Shown: positions 32,783 through 43,376, counted from the first letter of the stretch. The stretch: 64,000 nt of DNA from Megalonaias nervosa (GCA_016617855.1 JAECUM010092845.1:117658-181657), one strand, 5' to 3'. A program made the numbers and translations. The notes: generated by a model from the sequence alone, not told the origin.

Positions 32783-35700
32783 ATGCTGAAATTGCGAGAT
32801 ATAGCCAAAAAGAGACTTATAGGAGAACCTGCAAAAATAGCTACCGCTTTTGCAGGATTTGATAACAGTTATAAATCTGATAATCAAAATATTTTAGCAA
32901 ATTTTAACTCTACAAATTTGTTTCATCTTCTACATCCGACTGTAACGCGAGAACTTGCAGTACATAAAAGTATCAAACTAATAGTACAGTATCATATTAT
33001 TTTATCAAAGTTACATAATGTAGATTTCAGCAACGAGATTGCCGAACCATATTTAACAGCTAAATCACGAAAAAATATTAGCTGGAACAAATATTTCCTC
33101 AGTCGTCGATGAAATACATCAGGCAATAAATAAAAAATTGGAAGAACTTACTGGATCAGGATCAGGTTGGATATTTGAGGTGGTGGAGGAAGTTTTATTT
33201 TACACAGCAAGATAAAACGTACTTTACGGTAGTTCATACGTTGATCTCCCTTAAAAAATTAAAAACAAAAAATGTTGCATAAACACAAAGAACTCTGATA
33301 ACAAATGTTTCCAGTGGGCTATTCTTTCTGCGATGTTTCCAGCAGAAAAAAAAAAATGCTGATCACTTTGACAAATATATTAGTCACGTATCAAGATTAA
33401 ATTTTAATGACATTAACTTTCCAGTTGCAGAAAATCAAATACCAAAAATTGAGGGATAAAATAATGTTTCGGTTAATGTGTTTGGTCTTGACGAGCGTGA
33501 AAATGTTTATCCAAGGTATATTTCAGAAAAAGCTACACAAAACACAATAAACTTGCTGTTTTATAAAGAACATTACGTTTGGATTAAAAACTTTAATGGC
33601 TTAGTTGGCAGACAATATAATAAAGATAAAAATAAGAAATATTTTTGTTATCGTTGTTTACAAGGTTTATCTAAAAATGAAAAACTGCAAGATCATGTTA
33701 AATACTGTGTTAATGTTCAAAAAATAACAATACCAACAGAGAAAGAAAAAAGTGTTAAAATTTAAATATTATAATCATAAATTAAGTATTCTGTTTATTG
33801 TTTATGCTGACTTCATGTGTCTACTTGTCCCTGTGGCAGGCGCAGAAAATGATCCAAATAAATCACGCACCAGAAAAATACAACAACATGTCCCCTGCGG
33901 AGAAGCTTATAAAATAGTTTGTTGCGTTAACGATAAATTTTCAAGTCCAATAAAATTGTACAGGGGTAAAAATCCTGCGGTGTGGTTACTAAAAACTTTA
34001 ATAGACGATGTTAATAAAAAAATTTCAACAGATTATCTAACACAGCTCCAATAAAAATAACACGAAAACAACAACTTGATTTTGATGAGGCAGTTAATTG
34101 TCATATCTGCGAAAATCCTTGTTCACGCGATAAAGTGCGCGATCACTGTCATCTAACCGGCCAATATCGCGAAGCAGCACATAATAATTGTAATTTGAAA
34201 TTTCTTGCGCCAGATTTCATTCCTGTCATTTTACATACTTTTCGTGGTTATGATAGTCATACCATTGTCGAAGCATTTGGCGATGAGGAAATTAAATCTA
34301 AACTAAAATTAAATAATGTAATAAACTATTCCAAACAATTTTGAAAAATATATGTCAGTTACGCTTGGCAAATTACGTTTCATCGACAGTCTGCAATTTA
34401 TGGCAGCACCATTGGATGAGGTTGTTTTAGGTTGTAGCAGTTTTGGTAATCTGAGAAGTTGCTTTGGTGAAGACTACGTCGTTCTGACAAAAATGGTGTC
34501 TTTCCGTAAGATTATCTCGACGACTGGAGCAGATTTGATCAAACGTCTCTGCCCGACAAAAATAAATTTTACTCGCAGCTAAAAGGTGAAGGTGTATCAG
34601 ATGACAAGTACAAATAAACACAGGATATTTGGAATAAATTTGGTTGTAAGACACTTGGTGATTATCAAGATTCATATTTGAAAACAGATGTGTTATTGCT
34701 TGCTGATGTTTTCGAGAGCTTTCGTAAAGTTAGTCATGAAAATTATGGATTAGATCCATGTTGGTATTATTCTGCACCAGGATTGTCATGGGATGCTCTG
34801 CTAAAAACAAGTAAGATAGAACTGAATCTCTTAACTGATGTTGATATGTTTAACTTTATTCAAAAAGGGATTCGCAGCGGATTAGCGTTATAACAAAAAA
34901 ATATGCGGTAGCTAATAATAAATACTTTTTAAAAAATACGATAAAAATACGATAAAAATTTACCGTCAAATTATATTATTTATTTTTATTCTAATAATTT
35001 ATAATAATTTATACGGTTATGCTATGTCAGAACCAATGCCGTGTGGTTGATTTCATTGGATAAATTCAGATCAATTTCTTAAAGAAACTGAAAAAGATTT
35101 ACCAGAAAATGTCAGTTATTTTGTTGAAGTTGATCTTGATTATCCTAGTTCGTTACATGATCTACATAACGACTATCCGTTTTGTGCAGAGTCAATGATG
35201 ATCGATTACAGTTTATTATCGCCTGAACAACAGGTAATGACAGCAGCAAAAAATTAGATCGTTAATAAGCTAGTTCCAAATTTGTTAAATAAAAGAAATT
35301 ACGTGATACATTACAAAAATTTAAAAGAAGCAGTAGATGCTGGACTAATTCTAAGAAAAGTTCATCGCGTGCTAAAATTCAATCTCGTTGCATGGCAGAT
35401 TATATTGGTTTAAATACCAAACGTCATGCTATTGCTAAGACTGACTTTGAGAAAAACTTTTTCAAGTTGATGAACAATTCGGTGTTTGGTAAGACTATTG
35501 AAAATGTCAGAAAGCGAGTCAATATTGAAATTGTAAATGATGTAAATCGCAGAAATAAATTAGTCAATGATGACGGTTTTCTCAGTATGAAAATCTTTAA
35601 TGAAAATCTTGTTGCAATACAACGACGAAAGACAAATTTAAAGTTAAATAAACTGATTTATGTTGGTGCAGCTGTACTTGACATATGAAAATGGCTAATG

Positions 35701-36256
35701 TACGACTTTCACTATAATTTTACCAAAAAGCAGTGGCCAGATTCGGAGTTGCCTTTTACTGATACGGACTCACTTGTTTATAACATAAAATGTGAGGATA
35801 TTTATCAAGATATTTATAAATACCGTGACCTATTTGATTTGTCAGATTAGCCAAAAGTAGTGGATTTCATGATGATGCAAATAAAAAAGTCATAGGCAAG
35901 ATGAAAGATGAATTTATGTTTGTGCCAGTTAGGGAATTCGTTGGACTAAGAAGTAAAATGTATGCTGTAATTTTAGACGACAATAAACTGACAAAAAAGC
36001 AAAAGGTATTCCTCGCGGATATGTAAAAAAGTGTATGAAAATTTATGATTTTAAAGCAGCGTTAAACACCTGCACTAATTTTATTGAAACAAATGTTATC
36101 AGAACAAATTATCACAAACTTGAAACAGATACAATTATAAAACGTGGACTAAGTAATTTTGACGACAAACGCTATTGCGAGGACGGAATTAATACGTTAG
36201 CTATTGGACACTATGCCAGTACCAGAGGTGATATATTCAATATCATCTTTAATTAA
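32783..36256 (+). pseudogene. Protein-primed DNA polymerase B, element 1
   Basis: Replicative polymerase of the Polinton type. Recognisable blocks in order: an N-terminal region from MLKLRDIAKKRLIGEP, a C2H2-like segment (YFCYRCLQGLSKNEKLQDHV), an HNH-like MRDHCHLTGQYREAAHNNCN typical of this family, exonuclease residues (HTFRGYDSH, then RFIDSLQFM), TDVLLLADVFESFR, the polymerase A motif as NNLYGYAMSEPMP, motif B as NNSVFGKTIENVRKR, and motif C as FTDTDSLVYNIKC. Many stops and frameshifts (for example near 33110, 33470, 34050, 34340, 34890, 35255, 35690, 35850). About 1,150 codons in all. Confidence 0.9.
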
Positions 36257-36278
36257 TTTTGTCTAAACTTTAGAAATA

Positions 36279-36701
36279 ATGTTCGAAAATTTAACGTTAG
36301 CCGATGGAGTTAGTAGTAAAATTTAAAAAATAATGGTTAATGGCCAGCAATTATTAATTGAATTTAATGATGATATTTCAGGCATTTGTTTTGGTAAATT
36401 TGATAGAATGAAATTCTCGCTTATTAAATCAGATAACAGCAAATATTTTGATTATCTTGTAAAGTTGAGAGATGAGCTTATGCTGAAATACGATAATCTT
36501 CATAATCCGATCAGTCAAGAAAAATACACGAAAATAAATATTGAACTAAACCGGTCGAAGGTTTTTGCAAAAGGTTGTTAGTATTTTATCAAAAGGGTAG
36601 CAATGAGAGAGTCATTTGAATGTCATCGAAAAATAAGCGGAAAAATTAAATTTTATTTGTATAAACACGATATTTTAATAATTGGTGATGAAATTCTTTA
36701 A
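36279..36701 (+). pseudogene. Unrecognised 140-codon protein with two stops, element 1
   Basis: One continuous frame from ATG at 36279 (MFENLTLADGVSSKI) to TAA at 36701, broken only by TAA after codon 15 and TAG at about 36579. The middle part reads VNGQQLLIEFNDDISGICFG and KINIELNRSKVFAKGC. It lies between the polymerase and the right TIR. No family recognised; a replication accessory role is possible from position alone. Confidence 0.5.
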
Positions 36702-36714
36702 AAAATAAGAAAGG

Positions 36715-36785
36715 ACTTACCTGCTCACGTACAGATCCACTTGCTGAATGAACACGGAGAAAAATTCTGGCCGCCTTTTAGAGCA
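36715..36785 (-). promoter_or_regulatory. Right TIR leader and splice donor
   Basis: The minus strand carries the leader sequence, including ATCTGTACGTGAGCAGGTAA, with donor CAG|GTAAGT intact. The TATA box differs by one base from the left copy (TCTAAAAGG versus TATAAAAGG). Transcription would run leftwards, antisense to the polymerase gene. Confidence 0.5.
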
Positions 36786-37057
36786 TTATAACGCCTACGC
36801 GGAATTTCCATTACGCAATTTCTAGAATGTTCTTTGGAATTTCCATTACGTAATCTTTGGAATTTCCATTACATAATTTCTAAAATGTTCTTTGGATTTT
36901 CCATTACGTAATTTCTAGAATGTTCTTTGGAATTTCCATTTCGTAATTTCTAGAATGTTCCTTGGAATTTCCATTACATAATTTCTGGAATTTTCTTTAG
37001 AATTTCCATTACATAATTTCTAAGATGTTCATTGGAATTTCCGCGTAGGTGTTATAA
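36786..37057 (-). promoter_or_regulatory. Right TIR repeat array with Rel-, HSF- and bZIP-type sites
   Basis: About seven units bracketed by TTATAACGCCTACGCGG and CCGCGTAGGTGTTATAA. Perfect TTCTAGAATGTTC triplets (heat-shock type) occur in at least three units, with GGAATTTCC and ATTACGTAAT in several. It mirrors the left array but has diverged in copy number. Confidence 0.7.
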
Positions 37058-37084
37058 TTTTATCTTACAGAGTTCCAGGTGTTA

Positions 37085-37278
37085 TAGTAGTAATAGAAAG
37101 CAAGTGTTTCTAGCTCAGAGAACCCTTACCCCAACAAAACATATTTTGTCAGAAAAAGTTTTATCATGTAAAAGTCATCATCGGAGCTAGAAAATGCTAC
37201 TGAAGAAAATGTCAACATAGAAGGGTTTTGGAGGGGGAAGGGGGACTCTGAGCTAGAAATCTGGTTTTCTATTACTAC
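37085..37278. repeat. Outer palindromic module of the right TIR
   Basis: Arms GTAGTAATAGAAAGC...TTTCTAGCTC and GAGCTAGAAA...TTTTCTATTACTAC are inverted copies around a ~100-bp loop, as at 20266-20458. Confidence 0.85.
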
Positions 37279-37284
37279 TAAACT
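37279..37284. repeat. Right target site duplication of element 1 (TAAACT)
   Basis: Identical to 20259-20264 and directly adjacent to the last base of the right TIR. Confidence 0.85.
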
Positions 37285-38744
37285 TCCCTTAGAAGAGCAC
37301 AATGTAAAACAAGGAACCTCCAGTAGAACAGCATGTTACCGTACCAGAAAGTGGAAGGTAATTACGTGCCACTTTGATGAATAAATGGTACTGTGAAAGC
37401 TAAGTTAGTGATTTCTTTTAAATTCTTTCTTTATATTTTTGGCACAAGACAAAGTTGTTTGATAGCTCATAACCTGACTAGAGGCTGTTGCATAGTAAAT
37501 ATGAAACCACAATTATCTAGCGATTTATTGTTTTTAATTACACCGGCATTTTACTCCCCTGCCTCAAAAAGTGTTATTATCAATGTATTTTAAGAATAGT
37601 ATATGCAGCATTTTCGTTCATATTTTCTTACATCCTTTCGATTCGTATTCTCGCAGATGAACATACAAACACACAAACATCAAAATAAACATATTAAGCT
37701 CTTTGATTCACATTATAAAAAAAGATAATGTGATTCACAGTCACAAACACAACAATTGTTTTCCGACAAATGCACAGATTACTCAATGTTTGGAGTGGTA
37801 GATTATAAACTGTTATGCCCGTGTACCTATTCCAACCCAGGGGCGTACCTAAAGTATTTGGCACCCGGGGCAGATCCTTCCTTTGGTACCCCATAAGTAA
37901 TTTTAAAATTTAAACACCGAGAAAAATATATTATGCTTGCAAGCAGATTTTTAAACAGTACAGTTAACGAGCGTACTAAGGGTGGGGTGCGGAGCGCAAC
38001 GATTCGAAAATTGAAGTATTCAACAGAAGCTAAACTATATTTCGTAACGAAAACCGATAACCGCGGTTTTACTGTTCGGAAATATCCGAATTAGGGAATC
38101 AGAAACCCTACCAGATGGCAACGTACTGGTATTTCAACTTTCCCAATGGCACCACCCCACCCCCCATCCTGGCTGTTATCCGGGGCGGACAGCCCCCTTC
38201 GCTCCCCCCCCCCCTTTGTACGCCACTGCTTCTACTCAGACCAGATGCACAGGCCAGACTTTGAGAATGGCAAATAGTTTCCATTTCATCAAAAGTAGAA
38301 ATAAACAATAAAGAGAAGACAGACAACGTATACATTTTTGGTTGGCGATCTCAGGAAAACGATCTTCTTACACATCAACAGAGTCTCTTTGAGTTTGGGG
38401 GCCCTTATATTAAGTATAAACACTCAACTCAGGTTATGTCCAAACCATTTCTTTTAGGACAAAATTGATTTACTTTATTCTAAAATAATAATCATTAGTG
38501 TTAATTACAGTAAATGTAATTATTATTTGATTGATCTATAATGTACGGAAGCCAAATAGGATTAAAGAATAACAGAAATAAAAAATGAAAATTTCGAGCT
38601 TTTCTCAATTAGCATTATTTTTCTAGAAATTTCCGGTTTCTAATACTTTAATATTTTGTGTCAACAATACTAAGATTTAGAGTTTTAAAAACTTGAAGTA
38701 GTAAGTAACAAAATCTAAGGGGATGAAAATTTCCGGTACTAATT
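37285..38744. other. No gene; MITE-like GC-rich fragments
   Basis: Contains AGCGTACTAAGG near 37973 and GTACGCCACTG near 38218, terminal motifs like those of the hAT MITE at 6209 but without clear partners or duplications, and GGGGCGTACCTAAAG near 37850. Short ORFs have no motifs. Confidence 0.4.
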
Positions 38745-38935
38745 CACTACGGTACGAAACGATTTGCGAACGACTAAGCTTGACTAACTTGGGTATGCAA
38801 GAAAGGCTGTCATAAGCTTCCCGTGAGTCGGTAGTTCTATCCGTACTATTCCCGGGTTCATCCTTCACCAAATATACTGGCCGCCATGTAAAGTCTACCA
38901 GGTACTGAAACGTGTTGATAAACCCCATAAAACAC
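38745..38935 (+). mobile_element. Degenerate SINE, copy E
   Basis: Plus-strand copy with the body GTGAGTCGGTAGTTCTATCC, then ACTGGCCGCCATGTAAAG, matching copies A-D in reverse orientation. The tRNA-like head is eroded. Confidence 0.65.
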
Positions 38936-38983
38936 AAAGTTAGCACAGGTAATTTGAATGTATAATCTTCTTGTGAGATTCAT

Positions 38984-39256
38984 TTACGTCATGACACATA
39001 GTAGATTGATACTTACACAAATTTGTAGCTTAAATCCCTTACAAATGTAAGTTCCTGAATTATATGGCGTGTTCAAATACTCTGATTTACCTGCATAAGT
39101 GCCGTTGGTATAAACGAACGCACCAATCACTGCAGAGAACGTTTTAACCATATAGTAACGAGCTAGGTCATGAAGAGTGACCTTACCTGGATGACTTTTA
39201 TTGGAATTTTGAAAGAGCTCAAATGGCTTCACTTGCAATATGTATCCCCACTTCAT
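38984..39256 (-). other. Possible fragment of host coding sequence (weak)
   Basis: A 90-codon minus-strand reading with protein-like composition (GAFVYTNGTYAGKSEYLNTP, then NSGTYICKGF). It contains TTCTCTGCAG and ACTTATGCAG|GTAAAT, which could be splice acceptor and donor, so one or more small host exons are possible. Nothing confirms this. Confidence 0.2.
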
Positions 39257-39649
39257 GGGGTTTATGGAAGCAAATAAAGATTGATTAAAAACATATGAGT
39301 TAAGGATGAATAAGGATCAAATTAAAGTAGCAAATTCCGATGTGTGAATAAATATCATCCCGATTGTTTATTGGAATTCGGTAAAACGAGTCCTTGCATC
39401 TTTATATTTAGATAGAAGTATTATTTGTTTCTCTTTCTCTGTCTAACTCAGTCTATCTGTATTTTTCTTTCTCTTTGTCAGACTGGATAGTGCTACTGAT
39501 ATATATCAATGTATTCATCTGTCATTCTATCTTTTCGTCAATCTCTCTAGTACTATTAATGAAGTTGAACAATTACTACCACTCCTCCTCCACTCCTATA
39601 TCCTCCACTTTTATTTCCTCCTCGTGTTTCTGCCCTTCCTCATCATTGC
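39257..39649. other. No recognisable gene
   Basis: Pyrimidine-rich spacer with a short CT-rich ORF; nothing to annotate. Confidence 0.4.
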
Positions 39650-40090
39650 TACCACCACCAAAACCAAACATCCCTGAACTTCTCATCAAACACTAACACC
39701 ACTAAAACCATATATCCCTGAAGTTCTCTTCGAACATTAACATCAGGCCCGGCCCTAGGATGTGCGGGGCCCAAGGCAGCATGCGGGGCCCAAGGCAGCA
39801 TGCGGGGCCCAAGGCAGCATGTGGGGCCCAAGGCAGCAAGCGATGATAGGGGCCCCAAGCAAAAAAAACATTGCATTGCGGAGTTGATTTCCTGAAAGCG
39901 CGGGGCCCAAGGTGGTTGCCTCGTTCGCTTTGCCCTAGGGCCAGGCCTGATTATCATCACTAAAACCAAACACGCCTGAACTTCTCATCGAACACTAACA
40001 CCACTAAAACCATATATCCCTGAACTTCTCATCGAACATTAACATCACTAAAACCAAACATCCCTGAATATCTCATCGAATATTAATATT
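39650..40090. repeat. About 39-bp minisatellite split by a MITE
   Basis: Units share AACCAAACATCCCTGAACTT and CTCATCGAACAYTAACAYCA. Copies stand at 39655-39743 and 39950-40090 on both sides of the MITE, which inserted into the array. Confidence 0.85.
39744..39949. mobile_element. hAT-type MITE with internal 19-bp repeats
   Basis: Terminal inverted repeats CAGGCCCGGCCCTAGG and CCCTAGGGCCAGGCCTG; flanking 8-mers ATTAACAT and ATTATCAT match at 7 of 8 positions. Internally GCGGGGCCCAAGGCAGCAT is repeated four times in tandem. Confidence 0.8.
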
Positions 40091-40095
40091 CAGAT

Positions 40096-40860
40096 AAGGT
40101 CAACAGTAAATCAGCATATGTTTCAGTGGAATTACATGCATGTAGAAATAGGGTTAATGACATATCAGCATATGTTGTGAGTGGAATTATATGCATGCAC
40201 AAATAGGGTTAACGACATATCAGCATAATCCTGGTTATGCAGTGCCGAGGAAATTTCGGCATCCCCCAAACAAAAAGGCAATCACTTTTAAAATCCTTAA
40301 ATACAAATTCATTACTTTTTATACTCCAGAGTAAAATACAAATTCAATACTTTTTGTCCTCCAGAGTTTGCATGGGCATTAGATAAAAAGTATCGCAGGG
40401 TTTTATTTTAAAATAAATATCTGCGGCGATAGCACTTATTGGTGAGAAGAACCTGTCTGCATGACACATCAACGTAAGATGCATGAGGGTTTTGTCCACA
40501 TACACCGTATAACAGCTTGTCTGTATGACACAACAGTGTAATATTGATGAGGAACGTGTCCACATGCCATGTATTAATAGGTCTTAATGTGATTTTATGA
40601 CGTGATCTGGGCGAATCGCATTCAAAATTCAATGCTTGCTACTATGTATTTTATCAATAGAAATAAGTCCTACCATGACATGCTTAGTGCAACCAACTAG
40701 GAAACAATTATCAGGGCAGATATGGTTGCATAAAGACTAACAAATTATATACATTGTCGCGGGCGATCATGTTAAAGTTAAAACAACCTACCAATAGTCC
40801 TCGAATCGCGCTAGAGATTATAAAGTACATATCGGATGGCACACGACGAGTTACCGAAGT
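40096..40860. repeat. Two short tandem duplications, otherwise empty
   Basis: A ~64-bp unit (ATCAGCATATGTT, TATATGCATGCA, AAATAGGGTTAA) is repeated 2-3 times at 40100-40240. Another ~64-bp unit (CTGTCTGCATGACACA, GATGAGG, GTGTCCACAT) is repeated twice at about 40440-40570. No gene seen. Confidence 0.6.
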
Positions 40861-41885
40861 CGCTTCGCAAGTACTCGGAATATTACAACCGCGGAACGGA
40901 AAGCAGGAAATTCGACGGAGGTGACAGTTTGTTGGTGCTTCTCCCTACTAGTAGAAATAAGTTATTGTTCCAGTAGAAGGGACTATGTCAGGTCAAACAG
41001 ATCAAGGGCGAAGTGGACTACCCGATAGACATGGATGGTAGGTTAAGAATATTTCATGCCAGTAAGTTAAAACAATACGTGGAGAAGTCTGACGAAACAA
41101 TAGAAAAGGGGGCATTGAATGTAATATGTGCATCGGTCATAGAACAGGAGAAAAGTGACGAAACGATATGAGATCCCAGTACAAAAACTCCCTTTGAGTA
41201 CTGTATGGGGTTGGGAAGAAATGGTCAGTATGTGCTAAGAGTTACACAAAGGGCATCGTCTGCAAATCAGGGAGAAAGAAAGTATGCAGAGGATTTTACA
41301 GACCGACCTGGTCTGTCCGAGGTGGTGAAATATGAAATACACTTAAATATCTCAGAGCCAATCAGAAATAAAGGATGTCAAATACCATATAATGCATGGG
41401 AGAAGATCGGTGAGGAAATAGGTGAACCCACAAAATCTCCCTTTCATCATCCGAGGTATTGGTCAGAAGGAAAGTTGGAACCAACCGTTGTTTTTCTCCA
41501 TAGACTTTCGTTAATTGAATAAAATTACGGTGTTTGACGAATGACCGATGCCATCTATGAAGGGCTTGTTTCCAAAATCAGCAAGACACCAACATCTTTC
41601 AAAGTTAAATCGCACAAATGAATATTGGCAGCTGCCCATCGCTGATAATGCCCGCGCTTTGACGGCATTCGCGATCACTAAAGGTCTTTAGCACTTTAAT
41701 GTTATGCCTTTAGATTTGGTCAAAACCGATGGTTCGTGCATTTGTCTTATCAACAAATTGTTAAAAGACATTGAAAACGTAGTTTCCTTGACGATGCTTT
41801 TGTATACATACATACCTGGGAAAGGCATATTAGAGGATTAATCAACCTATGTGACAAACACGACAAGGCCACTGTCATCAATAGT
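40861..41885 (+). pseudogene. Gmr1-like Ty3/Gypsy fragment: integrase C-terminus followed by RT
   Basis: First block (about 40870-41110): LLVLLPTSRNKLLFQ, then VDYPIDMDGRLRIFHASKLK, the integrase C-terminal region of Gypsy elements. Second block (about 41290-41880): VKYEIHLNISEPIRNKG, EPTKSPF, then NEYWQLPIADNARALTAF and HFNVMPLDLVK, the N-terminal half of reverse transcriptase. Integrase upstream of RT is the reversed domain order that defines Gmr1-like elements. Stops and frameshifts are frequent; the RT catalytic box is not recognisable. Confidence 0.8.
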
Positions 41886-42210
41886 ATATGGGAACGATAT
41901 GGCCCTCATGAGCCCAAAATAGGAAAAACAACATGGGACGATTTGGCCCCAAATTTTATAGGCCCAAATGGCACACCCTGGGACGATTCGGCCCCAAGGT
42001 TAATTATAGCGACAATAGGAATGGAACAGGTAGGGTGACGTCATGGTACTGGCCATTTGCAACAATGTGGCAAGGGGCCGACCTGAATACGCGCAGCTTC
42101 CACTCTAGGTAGGGACAAATACAATAGAGAGACAGAGACATAGACAACACATAGATAACACATATATAGGCAAATTTTTGAATAAATATCTTTTCGGGGC
42201 ATATGAAAGT
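41886..42210. other. Boundary region left of element 2
   Basis: No gene. The left terminus of element 2 should lie here, but without the right terminus (outside the window) the TIR cannot be identified. Confidence 0.3.
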
Positions 42211-42226
42211 GGCCCTGAAAAGGACC
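42211..42226 (-). terminator. Histone-type 3' stem-loop, minus strand
   Basis: Minus strand reads CAAC GGTCCTTTTCAGGGCC ACTTTC: a 6-bp stem (one G-U pair) with a TTTC loop, in the flanking context of metazoan replication-dependent histone mRNAs. It lies 28 bp after the stop of the short minus-strand ORF 42254-42448. Confidence 0.75.
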
Positions 42227-42253
42227 GTTGGTTTTTATGTTAACACCAATTCG

Positions 42254-42448
42254 TTAACATAGAGGGCATCTCACTGATCTTCTTCTCTTTCTCAAACTTC
42301 GATTAACCTCTCTCCACATTGATCCCTCGTTTCCAAAGGGCTGTATCAGTGATCTGGGTAATTGCCAATGAGGATCTGACATATATGGGATAGTCCGGTT
42401 GAACATCATCGACGATAGGAGGGTCAACGATTCAACGTTGGTCCACAT
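42254..42448 (-). CDS. Short basic-tailed protein with histone-type 3' end
   Basis: A 64-codon ORF from ATG at 42448 (MWTNVESLTLLSSMMF) ending in a basic, cysteine-containing tail (RSLRKRRRSVRCPLC). A TATA box (minus-strand ACTATAAATAAA) lies about 50 bp upstream and the stem-loop 28 bp downstream, so the unit has the compact build of a histone gene, but the product is not a histone. No family recognised. It is divergent from the gene at 42679 and belongs to the left end region of element 2. An overlapping ORF (42432-42614) crosses the TATA box and is less likely. Confidence 0.5.
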   Translation of the reverse strand: MWTNVESLTLLSSMMFNRTIPYMSDPHWQLPRSLIQPFGNEGSMWREVNRSLRKRRRSVRCPLC

Positions 42449-42595
42449 CTTCTAACGAGAACAGGTGAAGCGAATGAAGTGAACCTCGTTTATTTATAGT
42501 GGAAGACCGGATCGAAACGGATTGAAATTGTTCACCAATCCCAACACGCGTTACAAATTCAGTCACTTTGTGGAGTCTGTCTTCCAATCCGAAGA

Positions 42596-42678
42596 GAGCT
42601 ACCTGTGACGTCATATTCCCTATATAGGTGCGCTAGCGTCTGTGCGCAGTGAATCGAGGCGACATTATTTTGTGAAAT
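42596..42678 (+). promoter_or_regulatory. Divergent promoter with CRE-like and TATA elements
   Basis: TGTGACGTCATATT contains a perfect CRE (TGACGTCA); it is followed by CCTATATAGG (TATA-like) and a GTGCGCAGT initiator-like region about 45 bp before the ATG of the plus-strand gene. Confidence 0.5.
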
Positions 42679-43312
42679 ATGACGGAAACTAAGAACACGA
42701 TGAATTGGGGTGCACCGGCAGTGGAGACGAGAAGCGATGGCATAGCAGTGGCTACCAAAGTTAACACAGCGCTACTTTCAGAAGAGACCGATTTCAACTG
42801 GGATTTAGCGAATTTTCTCTCTTCGCAAGAATTTATTCCGGTACCAGTACCTTCAGCACCTTCTCCTTATTTACCACAGGTCGAGGATTTTAAACAGAGA
42901 CAGAAAGAAGAATTGGAGAAATTTTTACAACAGCAGAAAGAGGCAGAACAAGCATTTTTCCTGGAACAGCAACAGCGAGAAGAAGAAGAGGAAACAAGGA
43001 AACGACAGGAAGAAGAAGCAGAGAAGAAACAAGGTCTAGGAGAGAAGGAGAACAGTGAACCTCAAACGGTAACGGTACTCTTGGACATTTTGGCCGAGTT
43101 AAGAAGTCTGAAACAAATGTATCAGACTTCTTTATTACGACCCAAGAGAAAAAGACCTTCCCGAACCAAACAGTCCAACCCTGTTACTACACAGGAGATA
43201 TACCCCTAGTGATTTCTACCAAATCATTGACAGGAGCAAGTCCAGAAGTAGGCCTTGGCCGTGGTAAAGGCTTAAGGCAGTTAAAGCTGATTGCTTCTCG
43301 TTCCTGAGTTTG
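42679..43312 (+). CDS. Coiled-coil protein with C-terminal GRGxxLRQLKxIA motif, frameshifted end
   Basis: ORF 42679-43209 (176 codons, MTETKNTMNWGAPAVETRSD) with a proline-rich segment (PVPVPSAPSPYLPQ), a long Q/E-rich coiled coil, and a basic stretch (RPKRKRPSRTKQS). In the frame two bases over, the reading continues after the stop as VISTKSLTGASPEVGLGRGK, GLRQLKLIASRS to 43311. The same C-terminal motif appears in the reading frames of the genes at 62658 and, partly, 63409. A histone-type stem-loop follows about 50 bp later. It is probably one member of a small paralogous family at the two ends of element 2; function unknown. Confidence 0.55.
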
Positions 43313-43360
43313 TTTTTTGAAGAAAAAGAAAAAAAAGAAAAAAAAAAACAAGCACCCAAA

Positions 43361-43376
43361 GGCCCTTTTCAGGGCC
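43361..43376 (+). terminator. Histone-type 3' stem-loop, plus strand
   Basis: CAAA GGCCCTTTTCAGGGCC ACTCA: a perfect 6-bp stem with TTTC loop and the conserved A-rich 5' and ACYCA 3' flanks. It is followed by the purine-rich CGAGAAGAGATAA, which fits a histone downstream element for U7 snRNA. No AATAAA precedes it. Confidence 0.85.

Larger units (their letters stand above)
20265..37278. mobile_element. Element 1: complete Polinton/Maverick (adintovirus-like) insertion, 17,014 bp
   Basis: Bounded by TIRs of 619 and 564 bp and a perfect 6-bp target duplication. It encodes the full Polinton core set: packaging ATPase, protein-primed DNA polymerase B, DDE integrase with chromodomain, adenain-like protease, double-jelly-roll capsid protein and a penton-like protein, plus fibre-like, PLA2 and HNH genes. 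The two leftmost gene regions are on the minus strand and the virion block is on the plus strand. Most genes have a few stops or frameshifts while some small ones are intact, so the copy is inactive but not ancient. Confidence 0.95.
36715..37278. repeat. Right terminal inverted repeat of element 1
   Basis: Inverted copy of 20265-20883, 564 bp. Carries the same modules: leader with splice donor (minus-strand CAG|GTAAGT at 36715-36723), a degenerate TATA box (minus-strand CTCTAAAAGG), the repeat array, and the outer palindrome ending CTATTACTAC at 37278. Confidence 0.93.

Noticed and set aside
20265..37278. Element 1 as a free episomal virus
   Set aside because: The target site duplication and the many stops show an integrated, inactive copy.
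37393..37593. Short ORF near element 1
   Set aside because: No motif, no promoter or homologue visible; length expected by chance.
39649..39969. Minus-strand 106-codon ORF rich in Gly/Pro
   Set aside because: Lies in a MITE with 19-bp tandem repeats and its flanking minisatellite.
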